Shown: in pieces, positions 50,271 through 58,429 of the stretch
Position numbering within the stretch: position 1 is the stretch's first letter
Layout: each line of letters starts with the position of its first letter
Source of the DNA: Streptomyces griseorubiginosus
Lineage (GTDB): Bacteria > Actinomycetota > Actinomycetes > Streptomycetales > Streptomycetaceae
Reading direction: 5' to 3'
Length of the DNA: 64,000 bases
Assembly (NCBI RefSeq): GCF_001514195.1
Contig: NZ_KQ948738.1
Coordinates: forward strand, 335,207-399,206
Position numbers and translations under genes: made by a program
Notes under the pieces: model-generated
The model's input: only the letters and a program-made list of their open reading frames with translations
What the model was told of the DNA's origin: nothing
The model's database searches: none

Positions 50271-52103
50271 TCAGCGGACGAAGAAGTCCTGGTTGGTGCC
50301 GGGGGCGTTCTTGCACGGCCACTGGTCCAGTTGCTGACCGGTGGTGTTGCCGGCGCCGTAGACGTCCAGGCACAGGCCACTGTTCTTGTTCTGGAACGCG
50401 TAGGACCCGTCCGACTGCCGCACGGCCAGCCAGAGTCCGTTGGCCGCTGTGCCGGGAGGCTGTTGGACGATGTTCGGGGTGCCGGCGGTCATGGAGCTGC
50501 CCGCGACCGCGACGTCCTGGCCGGAGCTCTGGGCGCGCAGTTCGCCGTAGCCGCCCGAGGCCGGCACGAACTGGAACTGCTGGTTGCTCTGCCCGTTGCA
50601 GGTCCACTGGTCGATCGCGGCGCCCGCGCTGCCCGAGTTGCCGTACACGTCCAGGCACAAGTTGTCGTGGGCGGCGACGAGTTGGTGGTATCCGGCCGGG
50701 AAGCCCGTACCGCCGGAGGAGGCGGGGGTCAGATAGACGGTGAACGCGTCGTGGGCGCCCTGGAACGTGAACGGCACGGTGATCGAACCGCCGGCGGTGC
50801 TCACGTTCTGGTCGTACACGGTCAGGGGAGCCGCGAGGGGCGCCTGGTCCGGTATGCGGTGCACGGTGACATGGACGTTGCCGTCGTTCGCCGGCCAGGG
50901 CAGGGACGACAGCCCGGTGAAGGTCACGGACGCGGCACCTGTGTACCCGTTGGAGTCCCCGACGACCGCGACCGCCCGCCCGGCGGAGGAGTCCACGGCG
51001 GCCGAGATCGCCGTCGAGCCGACCTGGCCGGAGGTGTCGACGAGGGTGCCGGTCATGTCGGCGTACTCCCGCAGCGCCCACCAGTTGCCGGTGGGCTGCC
51101 AGCTGCCGCCGCTCTGGGTGAGGACGCCGGTCAGGTTGGGGGTGACGCAGCAGACCCAGTTGCCGCGCATCGCGTTGGTGTAGCCGGACTGCGCGAACCG
51201 GGCGAGGTACCAGGCCGTCACCCCGGTGGTCTGCCGGTCGGCGGGCTGGTACTCGTTGGAGGACAGGGGCAGTTGGCCGATGCCTGCCGTGGTCAGGGCT
51301 GCGTTCAGGGCGCGCGCGACGGTGACCGGGTCGTCGACGTCGCCCTCGTTGTGGTTGGCGATCATGTCGGGTACGGTTCCGGCCGCCTTCACGTGTGCTA
51401 GCCAGGTCCGCCACTGTCCGGGGTTGCGTTCCGGGGTGAACGCGAAGGACGGCCCGACGATCTGCGCCCCGGGGGCGATCCGCCGGATCTCGCGGTAGGC
51501 CGTGTCCCACATCTGGAAGTACTGGGCGCTGTTGACACCGCGGGTCCAGAAGGCGGAGATGTCGGGCTCGTTCCAGATGTCGTAGGAGAAGGTGAGCCCC
51601 GTGGCCTGGAGTGCGCCCACCGTGGAGTCGATGAAGCGGAGCCAGTCGGAGCAGTCGCCGTTGTCGCACGGGTACCTGGTGTTGGACGGCTGGCCGCCGT
51701 TCGCGCCGTAGATGTCGCTGACGAGGACCTGGTACTGCGCGTGGTAGGGCGGCCGGGTCAGGCGTTTCGCCTGAGCGGTGATCGAGTCGAGGTCGGCCCG
51801 GGTGGCCGAGCCGTACTGGTAGCCGTCCCTGATCCAGCCGCCGGAGAACCATCCGCCGCCGCGGAAGGCGTTGATGCCCAGCGGCTGGAGGAACTGGTCG
51901 ACGGGCTGGGTGCCGTCCTGGCTGATGCCGTAGAGGAACCCCTCCCCCACTCCGGTCGACGGCCCGCGGGCCGAGGCCAGGTTCACGCTCAGCGACCTGC
52001 CCTCGGCGGCCCTGCTCACGGTCGTCGACAGCAGCGGCAGCACGAGCGCCAGGAGGATGCCGGCCAGCAGTGCCCGACGGCCGGATCTCACTCTCGTCCT
52101 CAT
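50271..52103 (-). CDS. Secreted clan GH-A glycoside hydrolase with C-terminal ricin-type module
   Basis: 610 residues, signal peptide to about residue 32. Candidate acid/base Glu in SYDIWNEPDISAFW (about 165) and nucleophile Glu in LPLSSNEYQP, typical of clan GH-A (family 39/5/30-like; I do not assign the family). A trefoil of a special subtype occupies about 470-610, with QQF, GLW and QDF in place of QxW; it is about three-quarters identical to the module of the gene at 58430, showing recent module exchange. The likely target is a xylan- or arabinogalactan-type backbone. No TTA codon. Confidence 0.8.
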   Translation of the reverse strand: MRTRVRSGRRALLAGILLALVLPLLSTTVSRAAEGRSLSVNLASARGPSTGVGEGFLYGISQDGTQPVDQFLQPLGINAFRGGGWFSGGWIRDGYQYGSATRADLDSITAQAKRLTRPPYHAQYQVLVSDIYGANGGQPSNTRYPCDNGDCSDWLRFIDSTVGALQATGLTFSYDIWNEPDISAFWTRGVNSAQYFQMWDTAYREIRRIAPGAQIVGPSFAFTPERNPGQWRTWLAHVKAAGTVPDMIANHNEGDVDDPVTVARALNAALTTAGIGQLPLSSNEYQPADRQTTGVTAWYLARFAQSGYTNAMRGNWVCCVTPNLTGVLTQSGGSWQPTGNWWALREYADMTGTLVDTSGQVGSTAISAAVDSSAGRAVAVVGDSNGYTGAASVTFTGLSSLPWPANDGNVHVTVHRIPDQAPLAAPLTVYDQNVSTAGGSITVPFTFQGAHDAFTVYLTPASSGGTGFPAGYHQLVAAHDNLCLDVYGNSGSAGAAIDQWTCNGQSNQQFQFVPASGGYGELRAQSSGQDVAVAGSSMTAGTPNIVQQPPGTAANGLWLAVRQSDGSYAFQNKNSGLCLDVYGAGNTTGQQLDQWPCKNAPGTNQDFFVR

Positions 52104-52249
52104 CCGATTCTCCTGCGATTGGGCGCCGCTGCGCTGCGGCGCGCGTGCTGGACAGGGCCGGCTTCGGTGCGGGGGGTTGGTGCGCGCAGCGGCATGCCGG
52201 GGCGGCGGTCGGATGCCGCCCCGGAGCCGCGCGCGGATCCCTCACACGG

Positions 52250-53761
52250 TCAGCTCAGCGACCACTGTTGGTTGGACTGGCTGTTGCAGGTCCACAGCTC
52301 CACGGGGGTGCCGTTGGCGGTGGCGGCGCCGGTCACGTCCAGGCACAGGCCGGACTGGGCGCTGGTGACGGTGCCGTTGGCGTTGACGTTCCACTGCTGG
52401 TTGGGCTGGCCGTTGCAGGTCCAGGTGATGACCTTGGTGCCGGGGCTGGTGCCCTGGCCGGAGGCGTCCAGGCACAGCCGGCTGCTGCCGGAGTACACAC
52501 TGAGCTCGCGGGAGCCGGTCCGGGACCAGGTCTGGTTCGCCGCACCCGAGCAGTCCCGGATCTGCGTCTGCGTACCCGGGGTCGTGGACGCGCCCGGCAC
52601 CTCCAGGCACTTGCCCGCGCCCACCGCGTGCAGCGCGGTCGAGGTACCGCCACCGCCACCCGAGCCGTAGCCGGCCGCGGTGATGCTTGCCTGGACGGCG
52701 TTCTCCGTGGCGTCGGAGGGGTAGCCGGCCGTGACGGCGCCCTCGAAGAACTCGCCGGTGCCGGAGACGCTGTTGTCTCCCCCGGTGCCGAGCAGGACGG
52801 AACTGTCGACCTTCATCGGCGAGTAGCCGTTCGGCAGGGGGCCGGAGAAGGTGGTGGTAAGGCCGCCGCTCGCGCCGTCGCCGTATTTGAGGGTGAAGTT
52901 GGTGGTGCCGTTGTTCTTCTCCCAGGCGCTGACGAAGGGGTGGTGCACACCGGGGTTGTTCGGGTCCTTGTTGGAGCCGGTGTTGGTGTGGAACATGCCG
53001 TTCTCCAGGTCGGCCTCCACCCACGGCCCCGACCCGGTGCAGCCGCCGAACCAGCAGGCGTTGCCCCAGTAGATCGCGTTCATGGTGGCGTTGCCGGTGT
53101 CGGTGTGGGTGTTCTCACCGAGGCCGTAGTCGAAGCAGCACCACTGGTTCGTGTAGTTCGACGACGTCACCATGTAGATGCCTGAGGGCTGGGATCCGGT
53201 GGGCACGCCTTTGGCGTTGTCGTGCCGGTAGCCGACGCCCTGGGCGACCTTGACGCCGAAGACCTGGTGGCCGGCCGCGGTCACCGGCAGGGCCATGGCG
53301 TCCGCGCCGACGTCGGAACCGTTGGGCCCGGGGCCCTTCCAGTAGCCGCCCCAGGAGATCGGCATGTCGTTGTGCTGGGTGCTCTGGTCGTAGATCTTCG
53401 TGATCGTGCACGACGTGCCCGAGCAGAACGACACCTGTGACGCGCCGTCGGCGTAGCCGCCCGCGCTCAGCAGACCTATGTCGCGGTAGCTGCGGTCGGA
53501 GGCCCGCTGGATCTGGTAGAGCGGGCCGTTGTACGACGCGAAAAGCGCCCTGGTCGTGGAGTGCGCCGTCACGCACGGCGTACCGCCCGCGGCGTAGAGG
53601 TCGCACGGGAGCGACGCGTCGGCAACACGCTGAGCCACTGTTGCGGGCCGGGGCGCCGTGGCGAACGCCGGGGCACCGAACGCGGCCACGATCGTCGCCA
53701 GAGCGACAAGGAACACGGCTTTCCATCGCCTGCGTGGGCGATCACTGCCTGGTGCGAGCAT
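52250..53761 (-). CDS. Secreted GH54 alpha-L-arabinofuranosidase with C-terminal CBM13
   Basis: 503 residues; ATG at 53761 behind GGAGAGC. Signal peptide 'VFLVALATIVAAFGAPAFA'. Catalytic ArabFuran-catal domain (about 52-370) opens with CDLYAAGGTPCVTAHSTT and contains the paired 'CCFDYG', 'WFGGCTGSGPWVEADLENG' (parts) with its candidate catalytic Glu, and 'GGLTTTFSG'. A Gly-rich linker (GSGGGGG) joins a CBM13 with QTW, QQW, QQW. It frees arabinofuranose side chains. Its paralogue at 55448 has the modules in the reverse order. 30 bases from the GH27 gene. Confidence 0.93.
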   Translation of the reverse strand: MLAPGSDRPRRRWKAVFLVALATIVAAFGAPAFATAPRPATVAQRVADASLPCDLYAAGGTPCVTAHSTTRALFASYNGPLYQIQRASDRSYRDIGLLSAGGYADGASQVSFCSGTSCTITKIYDQSTQHNDMPISWGGYWKGPGPNGSDVGADAMALPVTAAGHQVFGVKVAQGVGYRHDNAKGVPTGSQPSGIYMVTSSNYTNQWCCFDYGLGENTHTDTGNATMNAIYWGNACWFGGCTGSGPWVEADLENGMFHTNTGSNKDPNNPGVHHPFVSAWEKNNGTTNFTLKYGDGASGGLTTTFSGPLPNGYSPMKVDSSVLLGTGGDNSVSGTGEFFEGAVTAGYPSDATENAVQASITAAGYGSGGGGGTSTALHAVGAGKCLEVPGASTTPGTQTQIRDCSGAANQTWSRTGSRELSVYSGSSRLCLDASGQGTSPGTKVITWTCNGQPNQQWNVNANGTVTSAQSGLCLDVTGAATANGTPVELWTCNSQSNQQWSLS

Positions 53762-53791
53762 GGAGCTCTCCTCCGGGTTCCGAATGCGGAG

Positions 53792-55393
53792 TCATCCCAA
53801 CGTCCACCGCTGGCTGCTGCCGCCGTTGCAGGTCCGCAACTCGGCGAGGGTGCCGTCGGCGGTGGCCCCTCCGGCGACGTCCAGGCACAGGCCCGACTGG
53901 ACGCCGGTGATGGTGCCGTCGGCGTTCAGCGTCCACTGCTGGTTGGTCTGGCCGTTGCACGACCAGATCTCCACCTTGGTCCCCGGCGTGGTCTGGTTGT
54001 TGTAGGCGTCCAGGCACATCTGGCTGCTGCCGGAGTAGACGGTGAACTGGTTCGACGCGGTGTGCGTCCAGGTCTGGTTGGCGCCGCCGTTGCAGCTCCA
54101 GATCTCCACCTGGGTGCCGGCGGTCGTGGTCGCGCGGGGTACGTCGAGGCACTTGCCCGCACCCACGGCGTGCACCGCGCCGGTCACGGCGGAGCCGCCG
54201 CCGCTGGTGCCGCCCGCGACCCGGTACATGACCGTGCCGTGCGCCGGTACGGAGGCGCTGATCGTGCCCGAGGTGGCGGAGGTCGCCCCCGACCACAGGT
54301 CGGTCAGGGTGTAGGAGGAGGCGCCGGTCTTCCCGATCGCGGCCGCGGTGGTGGAGATGGTCGCCGTCGAGCCCGTCTCGTTGAACAGCGCCACCGACAC
54401 GTCCCCGTTCGCCAGCGGCTTGGCGAGGACGTCCAGGCCGCCCGAGGACGACACCATGGTGCCCTGCTTGCCCAGGGGGTCCTGGTCGACCGCGATCACC
54501 CGGGAGTTGGTCAGGGTGGCCAGCGTGTCCGCGCTCGCCGAGGGGATGTTGGTGCCCGCGATCAGCGGCGCCGCCATCTCCGCCCAGAGGCTGAACTCGC
54601 TGCGGCTCTCGGTGGCCGTCATCGAGCCGTTGCCGACCTCCAGCATGTCCGGGTCGTTCCAGTGACCGGGACCGGCGTACGAGGCGAGTCCCACGTTGCT
54701 GTGGAAGATCGACAGCATGCTGGAGAAACTCGCGCTGATGTCCCCGGTGGTGCGCCAGCTGTTGCCCACGTCCGCGCCCCAGGTCCACACGTTGTCCTGG
54801 CCCCAGTTGCACAGGCTGTACAGGATCGGCCGCCCGGTGGCCGCCAGCGCGTCACGCATCGCGGTGTACCGGGTCCGCGCGGGGGCCCCGGTGTTGTTGC
54901 AGTTGTCGTACTTCAGGTAGTCCACGCCCCACGACGCGAAGGACTGCGCGTCCGTCGTCTCGTGGCCCAGGCTGCCGGGGTAGCCGGCGCAGGTCGCGGT
55001 GCCCGCGTCCTCGTAGATGCCGAGTTTCAGCCCCAGCGAGTGCACGTAGTCCGCGGTGCCCTTGATGCCGTCGGGGAACTTGGCCGGGTCCGGCACCAGG
55101 CGGCCGGCGGAGTCACGGTTGTGGGTCATCCAGCAGTCGTCGATGTTGACGTAGGAGTAGCCCGCCGCCTGCATGCCGTTGGTGTGCATCGCCTGTGCGG
55201 TGGACTTGATCAGGGACTCGGACACGTTGCAGCCGTACGCGTTCCAGTCGTTGAAGCCCATCTGCGGGGTCAGTGCGAGCCCGTTGCCGAGCGCGGCGGC
55301 GGGTGGTGCCGTACCGAGGGAGAGGAGAGGGACGCCCACGCAGAACAGCGCGAGGGAGAAGGCGCACGCCAACACCCGGGTAATCATGCCCAT
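53792..55393 (-). CDS. Secreted GH27 alpha-galactosidase (or beta-L-arabinopyranosidase) with CBM13
   Basis: 533 residues, ATG at 55393 behind AGGAG. Signal peptide 'VLACAFSLALFCVG' ending PAAALG. The GH27 fold has 'TPQMGFNDWNAYGCNVSE', 'YVNIDDCWM', nucleophile Asp163 in YLKYDNC and the second Asp near 247 in GHWNDPDMLEVG. C-terminal CBM13 (about 405-533) carries QTW, QQW, QRW. Streptomyces GH27 enzymes with a CBM13 are known that cleave terminal beta-L-arabinopyranose from arabinogalactan as well as alpha-galactose. Linked by 30 bases to the GH54 gene at 52250 and 54 bases to the one at 55448. Confidence 0.95.
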   Translation of the reverse strand: MGMITRVLACAFSLALFCVGVPLLSLGTAPPAAALGNGLALTPQMGFNDWNAYGCNVSESLIKSTAQAMHTNGMQAAGYSYVNIDDCWMTHNRDSAGRLVPDPAKFPDGIKGTADYVHSLGLKLGIYEDAGTATCAGYPGSLGHETTDAQSFASWGVDYLKYDNCNNTGAPARTRYTAMRDALAATGRPILYSLCNWGQDNVWTWGADVGNSWRTTGDISASFSSMLSIFHSNVGLASYAGPGHWNDPDMLEVGNGSMTATESRSEFSLWAEMAAPLIAGTNIPSASADTLATLTNSRVIAVDQDPLGKQGTMVSSSGGLDVLAKPLANGDVSVALFNETGSTATISTTAAAIGKTGASSYTLTDLWSGATSATSGTISASVPAHGTVMYRVAGGTSGGGSAVTGAVHAVGAGKCLDVPRATTTAGTQVEIWSCNGGANQTWTHTASNQFTVYSGSSQMCLDAYNNQTTPGTKVEIWSCNGQTNQQWTLNADGTITGVQSGLCLDVAGGATADGTLAELRTCNGGSSQRWTLG

Positions 55394-55447
55394 GTCATTA
55401 GCTCCTGGGGCCGGGTCACGGCAGAACTCGCCGTAGGACAGAAGGAC

Positions 55448-56956
55448 TCAGCGGTAGCCGGCCGCTGTGATGTTGGCCTGGACGGCGTTGTCGGTCGCGT
55501 CGGAGGGGTAGCCGGCGACGATGGCTCCCTCGTAGAAGGTGCCGGCGCTCAGGTTGGCGCCACCGCCTGGCTTGCAGCAGTCGCCGCCGCTCCCCAGGAC
55601 GATGGCCCCCTGCTTCTTCATGGGGCTGTATCCGCCGGGGAGTCCGCCGTCCCACAGGGTGGTGAGACCACCGGACTGCGCGTTGCCGCCCTTGAGGGCG
55701 AACCTCGACGTGCCGTTGTTCTTCAGCATCGCCGTCACGAACTTGCTGGGAAATGCCCGCTGGTTGGGGTTCCAGGACTGGCTGCCGCCGGGGTACAGGC
55801 CCCATTCGAGGTCGGCCTGCACCCAGGGACCGCTGCCGGCGCACCCGCCGAACCAGCACTCGGTACCGAAGTTGATCGCGTCCATCGCACCGGCGGCGTC
55901 GGCCTTCCGGGTCGTCTCGCTGTTGCCGTAGTCGAAGCAGCAGCCGCTGTTGACGTGGGTACCGCTGGTCACCATGTACGCCCCTTCGGGTGCGGCACCG
56001 GTCGGTACGCCGGTCAGGTGGCCGTCCCGCCAGTAGCTGTTGCCGGGGTTGATGTACAGCGAGTACGCCTTGGTGCCCCCGGCGGTGAGCGACTCGGAGG
56101 TCGCCTTCGCGGGGCTGCTCTGACTCGACCCGGGGACCTGGGACGAACCCTGGTACCACAGGTCGTTGCCGTGCCCCGACTGGTCGCGTACGACCGTGAT
56201 CACGCACGAGGTGCCCGCGCAGAACGCGTCCTGCGCCGCCGCGTCGGCGAAGCCGCCGGGCGCCAGCACGCCGATGTCCCGGGTGGCGTTGTCCGAGGAG
56301 CGCCTGACCTGGTAGAGGGAGCCGTTGTACGAACTCAGGAGCGCACGCACCGTGCTGTGCGCGGCCACGCACGGCGTGCCGCCCGCGGCGTAGAGGTCAC
56401 AGGGGCCGGAGCCGCCGGGCGGAGGCGGCGGGGATGCTGGGGTGCTCCACTTCTGGTTGCTCTGGCCGTTGCAGGTCCACAGGATGACCGCGGTGCCGTT
56501 GGCCGTTGCCGCTCCGCTGACGTCCAGGCAGAAGCCGGATGCCGTGCCGGTGACGGACCCGTCGGAGTTCTGACGCCACACCTGGGCCGGGCGGCCGTCG
56601 CAGGCCCGGATGACCACGGGGGCTCCGGGGGCCGTCCGGTTGTCGTAGGCGTCCACGCACCGGGTGCCGCCCATCGTCCTCAGCTCACCCGCCGACGTGA
56701 ACTCGAAGGCCTGGTTGGTCTGGCCGTTGCAGTCCCAGATGTCCAGCGCGGTGCCCGGTGTGTCGACGTTGCCCTTGACGTCGAGGCACCGGCCCGACGC
56801 CGAGCTCACGAGGGTCGCCGCCGACGCCGGTGCCGGCCATGAGGGCGCGTTCGACAGCAGCACGGCCAGCAGTGCCATCACACATGCGGTGGCGGCCGCC
56901 GGTAAGCGTTGTCCAAGGGCCGCGGGGCTGCAGGGCTGAACGGATGAAGGCTGCAT
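55448..56956 (-). CDS. Secreted GH54 alpha-L-arabinofuranosidase with N-terminal CBM13
   Basis: 502 residues; ATG at 56956 behind GAGGA (an upstream ATG at 57034 is not used). First gene of the eight-gene unit. Signal peptide to about residue 47, then a CBM13 (about 50-175) with NQAF, QVW and QKW, a PPPPPGG linker, and the GH54 catalytic domain (CDLYAAGGTPCVAAHSTV to the end). This order is the reverse of the neighbouring paralogue at 52250. Codon 18 (Leu) is TTA (56905-56903), in the signal peptide; because it heads the unit, its translation should depend on bldA. Confidence 0.93.
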   Translation of the reverse strand: MQPSSVQPCSPAALGQRLPAAATACVMALLAVLLSNAPSWPAPASAATLVSSASGRCLDVKGNVDTPGTALDIWDCNGQTNQAFEFTSAGELRTMGGTRCVDAYDNRTAPGAPVVIRACDGRPAQVWRQNSDGSVTGTASGFCLDVSGAATANGTAVILWTCNGQSNQKWSTPASPPPPPGGSGPCDLYAAGGTPCVAAHSTVRALLSSYNGSLYQVRRSSDNATRDIGVLAPGGFADAAAQDAFCAGTSCVITVVRDQSGHGNDLWYQGSSQVPGSSQSSPAKATSESLTAGGTKAYSLYINPGNSYWRDGHLTGVPTGAAPEGAYMVTSGTHVNSGCCFDYGNSETTRKADAAGAMDAINFGTECWFGGCAGSGPWVQADLEWGLYPGGSQSWNPNQRAFPSKFVTAMLKNNGTSRFALKGGNAQSGGLTTLWDGGLPGGYSPMKKQGAIVLGSGGDCCKPGGGANLSAGTFYEGAIVAGYPSDATDNAVQANITAAGYR

Positions 56957-57237
56957 TCTGTTCCTCGGCAGTGGGGGAAGGGGACAGAGAGTGCCGTGCC
57001 TGTCCGAAGGGGCCCGGACGCTCGGGAGCATCACAGGAAACCCTCAGACATCCCATGTCGATAGTGATTCCACACGCCTCCCGCACTGTCAATAGACCTG
57101 TCACCCCTCACCAGAACAGTATCCATCCCATGTATACGCATGTGGGAGCCGCTGTCAGGGCAGGCCGGAACCCGCGTCCGGCGACGGCCGCCGTGCCGGG
57201 CGCGGGTGGTCGGTCACCTCACCTGAGGTTCACCGGG
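56957..57237 (-). promoter_or_regulatory. Promoter region of the eight-gene secreted-enzyme unit
   Basis: 281 bases upstream of the GH54 gene, more AT-rich than its surroundings. A TTGACA -35 hexamer on the minus strand lies at 57092-57087; the -10 is unclear. The 10-base sequence CATCCCATGT occurs twice (57049-57058 and 57124-57133), the second inside an imperfect dyad around CATG-CATG (57129-57142). These may be operator sites for the LacI-type protein or another factor. Confidence 0.5.
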
Positions 57238-58374
57238 TCAGGAGACCGGGAGAGCCGTCCACTGCTGGTTGGCGCCGCCGTTGCAGTCCCACAGGACCAG
57301 TTGCGTGCCGTCGGCGGATCCGGCGGGGATGTCGAGGCAGCGGCCGGAGACCGGGTTGCGGTAACCGCCGTTGTACGTCTGCCACTGCTGGTTGGTGCCG
57401 CCGTTGCAGTCCCAGACAGCGATCTTCGTGCCGTTGGCGGTACCGCGACCGGTGGCGTCGAGGCACTTCCCCAGGGCCCGCAGGGTGCCGTCGGAGCGAG
57501 CGGACCAGAGCTGGCCGTCGGAGCCGTTGCAGGACCAGCTGTCCACCACGGTCCCGTTGGCGCTGTTGCCGCCGCTGACGTCCAGGCACTTGCCCGCGAT
57601 CCCCGAGCGCACCTCGGCGCCGCCCGCGGACACCGGCGGCTTGATCCAGCCGGCCGCGTCGGCGGCCTGGATCCCGGCGTTGAAGGCGTCGGCCATCTTG
57701 CGGTAGCCGGTGTCGTTGGGGTGCAGGGCGTCGGCCAGGTCCGCTCTGGTCAGGGCGCTCATGTCCACCAGCCGTACGTGCTTGCCGGCGGCCTGCGCGT
57801 CCTGGACGATCCCGGGGATCCTGGCGTTGAACGCGGGCCGGTTGGCCTCCTCCGTGCCGCTGGTGGAGATGATCACCGTGCCGACCAGGACGGTCGCGTC
57901 GGGCGCGGCACTGGTGATCCGGTCGATGAGCGCGCGCAGCCGGTCGGGGGCGGTCGGGATCTGGTAGTTGCCGTTGAGGTCGTTGGTGCCGATCTCCAGA
58001 GTGACCACGTTGGGGCGGTAGCGGGCCAGCACGGAGTCCGCGATGCCGGTGATCTGGTCGATCCGCCAGCCGGAGTGGCCTTCGTTGTCCGGGTCGGACA
58101 TGGTGCCGTTGCGACCCGAGCCGACGAAGTCCGGTGCGTGTCCCTCGGCCGCCAACTGGTCCCGCAGGAAGCCCCGGTAGCCGTTCCCCGACGAGCTGCC
58201 GACTCCCCAGGTGATGGAGTCCCCGAGCGGCATCAACCGCAGGGCGGTGGGCGCGGCGGCCCGTACGGCGGAGGGCGGCGACTCGGTGCCGGTGGCGGCC
58301 GCCGCGTGCGGGGCGGCGGCGAGACCGAGCACGGTCGCCAGCGCCGCGGCCCAGGGGGCCAGGTACTTCTTCAT
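57238..58374 (-). CDS. Secreted SGNH/GDSL esterase with C-terminal CBM13
   Basis: 378 residues. Signal peptide MKKYLAPWAAALATVLGLAA. SGNH blocks: catalytic Ser in PLGDSITWG (residue 53), Asn in EIGTNDLNG and Asp/His in DALHPNDTGY. The family resembles CE3 acetylxylan esterases and other polysaccharide deacetylases. The C-terminal trefoil (about 255-378) has QLW, QQW, QQW. Shorter linker than in the other enzymes. It is the second gene of the upstream two-gene unit, 55 bases from the beta-helix gene. Confidence 0.9.
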   Translation of the reverse strand: MKKYLAPWAAALATVLGLAAAPHAAAATGTESPPSAVRAAAPTALRLMPLGDSITWGVGSSSGNGYRGFLRDQLAAEGHAPDFVGSGRNGTMSDPDNEGHSGWRIDQITGIADSVLARYRPNVVTLEIGTNDLNGNYQIPTAPDRLRALIDRITSAAPDATVLVGTVIISTSGTEEANRPAFNARIPGIVQDAQAAGKHVRLVDMSALTRADLADALHPNDTGYRKMADAFNAGIQAADAAGWIKPPVSAGGAEVRSGIAGKCLDVSGGNSANGTVVDSWSCNGSDGQLWSARSDGTLRALGKCLDATGRGTANGTKIAVWDCNGGTNQQWQTYNGGYRNPVSGRCLDIPAGSADGTQLVLWDCNGGANQQWTALPVS

Positions 58375-58429
58375 GAGCGTTCCTCACTGGTGCGGGTCAG
58401 TGGGTGGGGTGAACGAGTGCGCGGGCCGG

